NCBI GenBank assembly: GCA_023228765.1
Contig: JALOAM010000033.1
Location: forward strand, 1-22,251
DNA length: 22,251 nucleotides
From: Dehalococcoidia bacterium
GTDB taxonomy: Bacteria; Chloroflexota; Dehalococcoidia; UBA2979
Reading direction: 5' to 3'
Position numbers and translations under genes: made by a program. Position 1 is the first letter of the stretch. Each line of letters begins with the position of its first letter. Positions 7,956 to 13,545 of this stretch are shown one piece after another. The notes beneath the pieces were generated by a model. It was not told the origin of the DNA. It did no database searches and worked only from the letters and a program-made list of their open reading frames with translations.

Positions 7956-8345
7956 ATGCGACCCGACCTCCTGCGCAAGGCGGGACAGGCGATCACAGCA
8001 CTCAGCGCGGTCGTCATCGCGTACGCGACGCTGCGCCCGAACCTGAGCACCGGGCTCGCCGGCGACGACACCATGTGGCACTTCCTGCTGTTCCTGCCGC
8101 TCGGCGCCGGGGGCGCCCTGTGGCTCGCGCAGTACCCGCTGGACATACAGCGGAAGGCCCGCCTCGGCATCCTGATCGTCGCGCTGCTCTTCGCCGCGGC
8201 CACCGAACTCGCCCAGGGTCCCATCGAGGGCCGCTCGCCCTCGATGTCGGACTTCGTCGCAGATGCGGCGGGGGTCAGCGTCGGGCTGCTCGTGGGCGGC
8301 TGGATGGCGACCCGTGGGCGGCGAGCACAGGCGAGACGCGACTAG
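7956..8345 (+). CDS. VanZ-like membrane protein
   Basis: This 129-residue protein has four hydrophobic stretches (about residues 8-26, 40-58, 69-87 and 100-119). It shows the VanZ-family signature: an acidic-His start of helix 2 (DDTMWHF), E-L-A-Q at 84-87, then R93-S-P-S and Asp99 and Asp103 (SDFVADAAG) before the last helix. VanZ of enterococcal vancomycin clusters gives low teicoplanin resistance by an unknown mechanism. Chromosomal homologues like this one are common and are not evidence of glycopeptide resistance. It is divergent from pabB with a 101-base shared spacer and lies 162 bases before rex. The ATG at 7956 gives a standard short N-terminus. Confidence 0.8.
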   Translation: MRPDLLRKAGQAITALSAVVIAYATLRPNLSTGLAGDDTMWHFLLFLPLGAGGALWLAQYPLDIQRKARLGILIVALLFAAATELAQGPIEGRSPSMSDFVADAAGVSVGLLVGGWMATRGRRAQARRD

Positions 8346-8421
8346 AGGCGTCCTGAGCGGACCTCGCGCCTCTGCCGTCTCTCGTTCGCTTCGCGAGAGG
8401 CCGCAAACCTCTCGACCTCGT

Positions 8422-8450
8422 TTGTGCGGAATTGCACGAGCGAGTATCCT
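8422..8450 (+). promoter_or_regulatory. rex promoter with embedded Rex operator
   Basis: TTGTGC (8422-8427) and TATCCT (8445-8450) are spaced 17 bases apart and look like -35 and -10 elements. The palindrome TTGTGCggaattGCACGA (8422-8439) overlaps the -35 box and most of the spacer. It has the form of known Rex operators (TTGTGA-N6-TCACAA type); the inner arms GTGC/GCAC are perfect. A bound Rex dimer would block RNA polymerase, giving negative autoregulation. Transcription would start near 8457, about 50 bases before the gene. A near-identical site lies before the ATP synthase operon (20714-20731). Confidence 0.7.
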
Positions 8451-8507
8451 GTATCTGAACCACATCCCTCCCCCCGTCTGACCATCCCGTCGCACAGCGC
8501 CAGGACG

Positions 8508-9146
8508 ATGCTCGTGCCTATCGAGATCCCTGAAGTCGTGATCGATCGGCTGCCGCTTTATTACCGGCTGCTCTCCCGCCTCGAGTCGGAGGGACGCGCT
8601 GTCGTGTCCTCCCAGGAGCTCGGCGCGGAGCTCGGGGTGACACCGGCGCAGATCCGGAAGGACCTGTCCTACTTCGGACGGTTCGGGAAACAGGGACGCG
8701 GGTATTCCGTCCACCGGCTGGCCGCGGAGCTGCGGCAGATCCTCGGCCTGGACCAGCGCTGGAGGGTCGCCGTCATCGGCATCGGACGCCTCGGACGCGC
8801 CATCGCCTCCTACCCCGGCTTCGAGGGCCAGGGATTCGACATCATCTGGCTGTACGACGCCAGCCCCACGCTCATCGGCTCCGAGATCGAGGGCCGAGAG
8901 GTGCGCGACATCTCCCAGCTGGAGGGCGACCTGCGCGCCGATCCGGTCGACATCGGCATCGTCGCGGTCCCGGGCGAGGTGGCCCAGGACGTGGTGGACA
9001 CGCTCGTGGACGCCCACGTCGGCGCGATCCTGAACTACACCCCGAACCGCGTGCAGGCGCCGCCCGAGGTCGAACTACGGCACATCAACCCCGTGCTCTT
9101 CCTCCAGAGCATGACCTACCACCTGAAGCGCGTCCGCGGCGTCTGA
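8508..9146 (+). CDS. rex: Redox-sensing transcriptional repressor Rex
   Basis: At 212 residues this is the normal Rex length. Rex proteins are homodimers that bind DNA when NADH/NAD+ is low and release it when NADH rises. The N-terminal winged helix (about residues 8-75) ends in the signature VTPAQIRKDLSYFGRFGKQGRGY (45-66 region). The Rossmann NAD(H) domain follows with VIGIGRLGRAI (GxGxxG at 91-96), an acidic strand end WLYDASP, VAVPGEVAQDVVD and ILNYTP. The C-terminal swapped helix is NPVLFLQSMTYHLKR. I take the ATG at 8508 as start; a GTG at 8514 has the better-spaced AGGA. The longer frame back to 8424 would begin inside the promoter. It is convergent with mreB, 48 bases away. Confidence 0.95.
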   Translation: MLVPIEIPEVVIDRLPLYYRLLSRLESEGRAVVSSQELGAELGVTPAQIRKDLSYFGRFGKQGRGYSVHRLAAELRQILGLDQRWRVAVIGIGRLGRAIASYPGFEGQGFDIIWLYDASPTLIGSEIEGREVRDISQLEGDLRADPVDIGIVAVPGEVAQDVVDTLVDAHVGAILNYTPNRVQAPPEVELRHINPVLFLQSMTYHLKRVRGV

Positions 9147-9194
9147 GGTCACACCCGGCCGGTCGTCCCACGCGACTGCTGACCGCTCGAGCAG

Positions 9195-10238
9195 CTAGCG
9201 CGCCGCTTCGCCGATCATGGTCTCTTCGCCCGTCGGCAATGAGCGTTCGATGACCTCGATGTAGTCGAGCGCCGTCCCCGCGCCGCGCGCGACGCAGCGC
9301 AGCGGGTCCTCCGCGATGTGCACCGGCACGCCCGTCTCGTGCAGGATCAGCTCGTCGATGCCGCGCAGGAGCGCGCCGCCTCCGGTCAGCACGATGCCGT
9401 GGTCGATCACGTCGGACGCGAGCTCGGGGGGAGTGCGCTCCAGTACCCGTCGCGCGGTCTGCACGATCGTCACCATGTGGTCCTGGATCGCCTGCGTGAT
9501 CTCCGAGGAACGGATCGACACTGTCCGAGGCAGCCCGGTGATCTGGTCGCGGCCGCGGACGCTGGCGGTGAGATCGTCGTCGAGCGGGATCGCGGAGCCA
9601 ATGGCGCGCTTCACTTCCTCGGCGGTGCGTTCGCCGATCACGAGGTTGTGACGCCGTTTGATGTACTGCGCGATGGCGTCGTCCAGGCGGTCGCCCGCGA
9701 CGCGCACCGACTCGCTCGCGACGATGCCGAACATCGAGATCACGGCTGCCTCGGAACGTCCGCCGCCGATGTCGAGGACCATGTGTCCGCGCGCCGACCC
9801 CACCGGGATCTCCGCACCGATCGCCGCGGCAAGGGGTTCTGGGATGAGGTGCGCGGGACGCCTCGCGCCGGCCGCTTCGGCCGCATCGCGGACCGCGCGC
9901 TGCTCGACGCCGTTCACCCCGGCAGGCGTGGAGATCATGACCTCCGGCCGCACGATGTTGAACCGCCCCACCACGCTGGCGATGAAGTAGCGGAGCATCG
10001 CCTCCGTGATCAGGTAGTCCGCGATCACGCCGTCGCGCATCGGCCGGATGACCTGGATCGCCCCCGGGTGCCGCCCGATCATCGAGCGCGCCTCGGACCC
10101 CACGGCGACCACCGTGTTGTCGCGCTCCGCGATCGCCACCACCGAGGGCTCATCGAGCACGATGCCTCGATCGTGGTCGTACACGACCACGTTCGCTGTC
10201 CCGAGGTCGATGCCGATGCGCTTACTGAGCGAGAGCAT
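9195..10238 (-). CDS. mreB: Rod shape-determining actin homologue MreB
   Basis: This 347-residue bacterial actin polymerises under the membrane and directs lateral wall synthesis. It has the actin-fold ATP-binding motifs: phosphate-1 GIDLGTAN (9-16), the catalytic Glu in PEPLAAAIGA (Glu134), phosphate-2 DIGGG (156-160) and the adenosine motif LTGGGALLRG near residue 295. One oddity is the phosphate-2 loop, which continues R-S-E rather than the usual T-T/S-E. The N-terminal MLSLSKRIG is the amphipathic start expected of a membrane-bound MreB. No mreC or mreD follows; the neighbours are rex (convergent) and murA upstream on the same strand, 322 bases away. Together with MurA it indicates a peptidoglycan-building, probably rod-shaped cell. 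A perfect DnaA-box-like 9-mer lies 48 bases upstream. Confidence 0.95.
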   Translation of the reverse strand: MLSLSKRIGIDLGTANVVVYDHDRGIVLDEPSVVAIAERDNTVVAVGSEARSMIGRHPGAIQVIRPMRDGVIADYLITEAMLRYFIASVVGRFNIVRPEVMISTPAGVNGVEQRAVRDAAEAAGARRPAHLIPEPLAAAIGAEIPVGSARGHMVLDIGGGRSEAAVISMFGIVASESVRVAGDRLDDAIAQYIKRRHNLVIGERTAEEVKRAIGSAIPLDDDLTASVRGRDQITGLPRTVSIRSSEITQAIQDHMVTIVQTARRVLERTPPELASDVIDHGIVLTGGGALLRGIDELILHETGVPVHIAEDPLRCVARGAGTALDYIEVIERSLPTGEETMIGEAAR

Positions 10239-10285
10239 GCGTTCCGACGCTCCGCGTCTGAGGCGAGCGCGCCTCCCTCGAGGAC

Positions 10286-10294
10286 TGTGGATAA
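10286..10294 (-). promoter_or_regulatory. DnaA-box-like 9-mer upstream of mreB
   Basis: The minus strand reads TTATCCACA, a perfect match to the DnaA-box consensus, 48-56 bases before the mreB start. It also contains TATCCA, which could serve as a -10 element. It is a single copy in a GC-rich intergenic stretch, so function is only suggested. Confidence 0.4.
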
Positions 10295-10360
10295 CTGGAG
10301 GGCGTCCGTCGCACGCGCGAGGTTAACGTGCCGGGACGGGATTCGCACGCCCCCGGAAGG

Positions 10361-10517
10361 CCCTCACTCGTCGCCCTCTCCGCATCTGACCCCTCGCCCG
10401 CGCAGCGGGAGAGGGTTGGGGTGAGGGTCTGCTCTGCTGCTGCCGTTCTCGTACAAGACTGATCCAGTCGCGGAAGAGACCCTCGCCCCCCGCCCTCTGC
10501 CGCGGCGCGGACGAGGG
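10361..10517. repeat. GC-rich palindromic intergenic repeat (copy 3)
   Basis: This fills much of the 322-base gap between mreB and murA. CCCTCAC (10361-10367) pairs with GTGAGGG (10421-10427). Nested inside, CCCTCTCC (10374-10381) pairs with GGAGAGGG (10408-10415), or alternatively CCCGC/GCGGG forms around GCA (10397-10409). A second stem, CCCTCG (10480-10485) with CGAGGG (10512-10517), lies nearer murA. The phrase GAGAGGGTTGGGGTGAGGG matches the style of the element at 1766-1894. It may also terminate murA transcription, which runs into it. Nothing else gene-like is visible in the gap. Confidence 0.6.
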
Positions 10518-10560
10518 GGCTGGAGTCCGGATCGGAGCCAACAGAGGACGTCGACGAACT

Positions 10561-11814
10561 CTACCGCCGCTCGATCCGCGCCCCCAGCGCCGTCAACCGC
10601 TCCTGGAGGTCCGCGTACCCGCGGTCCAGGTGGTGGATGTCCCCGAGCACCGTCTCGCCCTCCGCGGCGAGGGCGGCGACCACCACGGCGGCGCCCGCGC
10701 GGATGTCGAGGGCGCGGACGTTCGCGCCGCTGAGCTTCGTCGGACCCTCGATCAGGACGATGTCGGCGGCGGTGGTGATGCGGGCGCCGAGCTTGCGCAG
10801 CTCGTTCACATAGAGCGTGCGGTTGTCGTAGACGCGCTCGTGGACCATCGAGACGCCCGCCGCCTGCGTCAGCGCGGCCGCCATCGGCGGGTGGAGGTCG
10901 GTCGCGAAGCCGGGGTATGGGACCGCCTGCACTTGCACGGGACGGAGGATCTCCGCGTCGTGGACGCGCACGCCCGCCTCGTCCACGTCCACCTGTACGT
11001 CCATCTCGCGCAGCTTCGCGAGCAGACTGTCGAGGTGCGCGGGCTGCGCGTTCGTGACGCGCACGTCGCCGCGGGTGGCCACTCCGGCAAGGAGGTACGT
11101 GCCCACCTCCAGCCGGTCCGGGATCACGGTGAAGTCGGTGCCGTGGAGGTCCACGCCGCCCTGCACCGTGATGACGGGCGAGCCCTGCCCGGTGATGCTG
11201 GCTCCCATGCTGACGAGCATGTCCGCCAGCATCTCCACCTCGGGCTCCGGGGCGGCGTTCACGATGACCGTGGTGCCCTCAGCTCGGACGGCGGCGAAGA
11301 GCACGTTCACCGTGCCCAGCACGCTGGGGTAGTCGAAGAAGATCCGCGCTCCGGTGAGCCTCGGCGCGGTCGCGCGCCACGATGCGCCGTGCCGGTCCAC
11401 GGTCGCGCCGAGGGCGCGGAAGCCGGCGAAGTGGACATCGAGGGGTCGCGAGCCGATCACGTCGCCGCCGGGAGGCGGGCACTCCGCCTCGCCGACGCGG
11501 CCGATGAGGGCGCCCATCAGCAGGAACGATGCCCGCAGCCGCGCGATGAGGTCCGCCGGCGGCACCGTGGAGGTGATCCGCGGCGTGTGCATCCGCACCG
11601 TGTCGCCCTCGATCTCCACGGTGGAGCCGACAGCCTCGCAGATCTCCGCGAGCTCTCGGATGTCAGCGATCCGCGGGACGTTGCGGAGCGTGACGGGCTC
11701 CGAGGTCAACAGCGCGGCCGGGAGAGTGTAGAGCGCGGCGTTCTTCGAACCGGAGACGGCAACCTCGCCCTCGAGGGGCCGTCCTCCCTGGATGACGTAG
11801 TGGCTGCTGCTCAC
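10561..11814 (-). CDS. murA: UDP-N-acetylglucosamine 1-carboxyvinyltransferase (MurA, Asp variant)
   Basis: This 417-residue enzyme performs the first committed step of peptidoglycan synthesis, transferring enolpyruvate from phosphoenolpyruvate to UDP-GlcNAc in the cytoplasm. It shows SGSKNAAL (catalytic Lys24), RASFLLMGALIGR, the active-site loop PPPGGDVIGSRPLD, GFATDLHPP (the Asp equivalent to E. coli Asp305) and the C-terminal DRGYADLQERLTALGA. The loop carries Asp118 (codon 11461-11463) where most MurA enzymes have the Cys alkylated by fosfomycin, so natural resistance is expected. The GTG at 11814 gives a normal N-terminus (SSSHYVIQGG) and length. The reading frame stays open far upstream to 12423, but that part is not MurA-like and overlaps the next gene. 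A hairpin-forming repeat lies downstream. Confidence 0.95.
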   Translation of the reverse strand: MSSSHYVIQGGRPLEGEVAVSGSKNAALYTLPAALLTSEPVTLRNVPRIADIRELAEICEAVGSTVEIEGDTVRMHTPRITSTVPPADLIARLRASFLLMGALIGRVGEAECPPPGGDVIGSRPLDVHFAGFRALGATVDRHGASWRATAPRLTGARIFFDYPSVLGTVNVLFAAVRAEGTTVIVNAAPEPEVEMLADMLVSMGASITGQGSPVITVQGGVDLHGTDFTVIPDRLEVGTYLLAGVATRGDVRVTNAQPAHLDSLLAKLREMDVQVDVDEAGVRVHDAEILRPVQVQAVPYPGFATDLHPPMAAALTQAAGVSMVHERVYDNRTLYVNELRKLGARITTAADIVLIEGPTKLSGANVRALDIRAGAAVVVAALAAEGETVLGDIHHLDRGYADLQERLTALGARIERR

Positions 11815-11863
11815 GGGCACAGGATAGAGCGCCACCGGGGCGGCGGCGATCTCGGTTCCACCA

Positions 11864-11892
11864 ATCCTGGCGGACGGTGCGCCCGCCAGGAT
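11864..11892. promoter_or_regulatory. Perfect 10-bp inverted repeat between murA and a divergent hydrolase gene
   Basis: ATCCTGGCGG (11864-11873) and CCGCCAGGAT (11883-11892) are perfect inverted arms nine bases apart. They lie 50 bases upstream of murA in the 298-base divergent spacer 11815-12112. This may be an operator for one or both genes, or an RNA hairpin. The rest of the spacer shows no convincing promoter, except TATCCT (rc of 11821-11826) six bases before the murA start. Confidence 0.5.
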
Positions 11893-12112
11893 CGCGGACG
11901 TGACCACTACACAGACCGGGGACGACGACCGCCGGTACCGCCCGGTCCCCGTCCTCCACCCGGCCCGGACGTGGGTCGCGATCACCGAGTATGGGAACGC
12001 CGCTAGCCGACAGCCCTCCTCGAGCCTCGGCCTCGGCGCGGCCGTCCGCGTCGGCGACGCCGTGCTACGGTGCCCGCCGACCGGGATGGCCGGCGAAGCG
12101 GAGAGGCCACGC

Positions 12113-12910
12113 ATGCACCGGATCACCGTCGGCGCCGTCGAGATCGTGTCGCTGTACGACGAGGCGTTCCTCTTCGATCCGCAGCGCGTCTGGCCCGACG
12201 CCGGCGCAGGGATCGAGGCGTACCGCAACCAGCTCGAGCCGGACGGCCAGCTCGGGATGGACTGCCTCTGCTTCCTCCTCCGCGCCGAGGGACAGACCGT
12301 CCTCGTCGATACCGGTCTCGGACCCGAGTCCAACGGGCAGCTCATGGACGAGCTGCGCGCGGCAGGCATCGCGCCCGAGGAAGTCGACCAGGTGGTGTTC
12401 ACGCACCTCCACGGCGACCACACCGGGTGGAACCTCGACCGGCAGAGCGGCCAGCCGCTCTTTCCGCGTGCGACGTATCTCGTGCCGAAGGGCGACTGGG
12501 ACGATCAGACCACGAAGTCACAGCCCTCGGCGTCGTTCACGCGCGACGTCGCGCCGCTGCGCCTCCTCGACCGGATGGAGCTGATCGAGGACGGCTACGT
12601 CCTCGGGCCCTCCTTCACGGCGATCCACACGCCCGGCCACACGCCGGGACACACGAGCATCGCGGTCACCTCGAACGGCGAGCAGGCGCTGATCCTCGGT
12701 GACGTGTTCCTCACGCCGATCGATGTCCAGGAACCCGACTGGTCGAGCACGTTCGACAGCGACATGGACGTCGCGAGGACCACCCGGCACGCGATCCTCG
12801 ACCGGCTCGAGACCAGCGGCGAGCTGGTCGCGCCGGCACACGTGCGCTCACCCGGCTTCGGCCGCATCATGCGCGTCGAGGGCCGCCGAGTCTGGCGACC
12901 GGTGAGCTAG
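12113..12910 (+). CDS. Metallo-beta-lactamase-fold hydrolase (lactonase-like)
   Basis: This 265-residue member of the metallo-beta-lactamase superfamily is not close to the one at 1115. Metal ligands are present: T-H-L-H-G-D-H at residues 97-103, the HTPGHTPGH region (172-180), GDVFLTP with Asp197, and PAHVRSPG with His243. An N-terminal LYDEAFLFDP segment and a ~60-residue insertion between the HxHxDH and HTPGH motifs resemble the AiiA-lactonase / methyl-parathion-hydrolase side of the family. No signal peptide is visible, so a cytoplasmic enzyme is likely. The ATG at 12113 has GAGAGG six bases upstream; an in-frame ATG at 12086 is a less supported alternative. It is divergent from murA and converges on the end of the ATP synthase operon. 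The natural substrate is unknown. Confidence 0.85.
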   Translation: MHRITVGAVEIVSLYDEAFLFDPQRVWPDAGAGIEAYRNQLEPDGQLGMDCLCFLLRAEGQTVLVDTGLGPESNGQLMDELRAAGIAPEEVDQVVFTHLHGDHTGWNLDRQSGQPLFPRATYLVPKGDWDDQTTKSQPSASFTRDVAPLRLLDRMELIEDGYVLGPSFTAIHTPGHTPGHTSIAVTSNGEQALILGDVFLTPIDVQEPDWSSTFDSDMDVARTTRHAILDRLETSGELVAPAHVRSPGFGRIMRVEGRRVWRPVS

Positions 12911-12939
12911 CGCATCTCGGACCGAGGGCGACAACGAAC

Positions 12940-12961
12940 GAGCCCCGCGTATGCGGGGCTC
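12940..12961 (-). terminator. Hairpin terminator between hydrolase gene and ATP synthase operon
   Basis: GAGCCCCGC (12940-12948) and GCGGGGCTC (12953-12961) form a perfect nine-pair stem with loop GTAT. On the minus strand it is followed by CGTTCGTTGT, a moderately T-rich run, so it fits a terminator for the ATP synthase operon, 66 bases after atpC. It may also stop the converging hydrolase transcript. Confidence 0.75.
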
Positions 12962-13026
12962 ATCCGATCGGTGCCTGTATTGGTGCGCCTGCTACTGCTG
13001 CGGCTGCCACTGGTGCCTCTGGGCGC

Positions 13027-13467
13027 CTAGCGCATCGAGGGCTGGCCCGTGCGGTGACGGCGCGCCGTCCGCACGCGGGCGAGCGCCCGCTGGAGCGCCA
13101 GCTGTGCGCGAAGGACGTCGACGCCCCCGCGCGGGACCTCGGAGTCCTGTCCTGAGAGCCGGCGCTGCGCGCGTTCGCGGGCAGCCTCGGCGCGGGCGAC
13201 ATCGATCTCCTCGGCGTGCTCAGCGGCGTCCGCGAGGACGGAGACCTGGTCGTTGAGCACCTGGATGAAGCCGCCGTGGATGACGTACGGCTCGATCTGG
13301 TTGCCGGCGAAGACCAGCATCTCGCCGATCCCGAGCGCCGAGAGCAGTGCGGCGTGCTTCGGGAGGATGGTGATCTGCCCCTCCGCGGCGGGGACGACGA
13401 TCTTGGTCACGTCGTTCCGCTCCATCACGGAGCGCTGGGCCGTCACGATGCTCAGGCTCAGGGGCAT
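13027..13467 (-). CDS. atpC: ATP synthase F1 subunit epsilon
   Basis: This 146-residue subunit of the F1 central stalk couples gamma to the c-ring and can inhibit ATP hydrolysis. The N-terminal beta-sandwich (about residues 1-85) includes VPAAEGQITILPKHAALLSAL and YVIHGGFIQV. The C-terminal helices include IDVARA at 88-93, matching the I(L)DxxRA ATP-binding motif described in Bacillus epsilon subunits, followed by EAARERAQRRL. It is slightly longer than usual at the C-terminus, with an Arg-rich tail. The ATG at 13467 has AGGAG six bases upstream. It is the last gene of the operon, 65 bases after atpD, and that gap contains two hairpins. A terminator follows. Confidence 0.95.
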   Translation of the reverse strand: MPLSLSIVTAQRSVMERNDVTKIVVPAAEGQITILPKHAALLSALGIGEMLVFAGNQIEPYVIHGGFIQVLNDQVSVLADAAEHAEEIDVARAEAARERAQRRLSGQDSEVPRGGVDVLRAQLALQRALARVRTARRHRTGQPSMR

Positions 13468-13494
13468 GTCAGTCTCCTACCGTCGCCGCTGCCC

Positions 13495-13545
13495 GGAGCC
13501 GCTGACGCGGCTCCGCTCTCCCGGGACGCCGCCTAGGCGGCGTCC
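13495..13545 (-). promoter_or_regulatory. Double hairpin across the atpD stop and atpD-atpC gap
   Basis: The first element is the perfect 20-base palindrome GACGCCGCCTAGGCGGCGTC (13525-13544), which contains the atpD stop codon at its centre and extends one pair further. The second is GGAGCCGC/GCGGCTCC (13495-13502 and 13507-13514) with loop TGAC. In the transcript they lie one after the other between atpD and atpC. They could protect the upstream mRNA, attenuate transcription or lower atpC translation. Confidence 0.65.

Noticed and set aside
7956..8345. VanZ-like gene as part of a glycopeptide resistance cluster
   Set aside because: No vanH, vanA, vanX or regulator genes are nearby; chromosomal VanZ-like proteins are widespread.
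9176..9194. Terminator between the convergent rex and mreB genes (CTGCT/AGCAG arms)
   Set aside because: The arms are only five bases with a nine-base loop and no T-run, so they are too weak to annotate.
11815..12423. A 5' extension of murA, since the frame stays open
   Set aside because: The sequence is not MurA-like, overlaps the divergent hydrolase gene and reflects the rarity of stops at high GC.
12958..13026. A longer AtpC in another frame (Ala/Pro-rich end before the terminator)
   Set aside because: The atpC frame already ends normally at an epsilon length, and nothing indicates a frameshift inside the conserved helices.
13525..13544. The atpD-stop palindrome as a protein-binding operator
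   Set aside because: Its position inside an operon, spanning a stop codon, fits RNA structure better than a promoter-linked operator.
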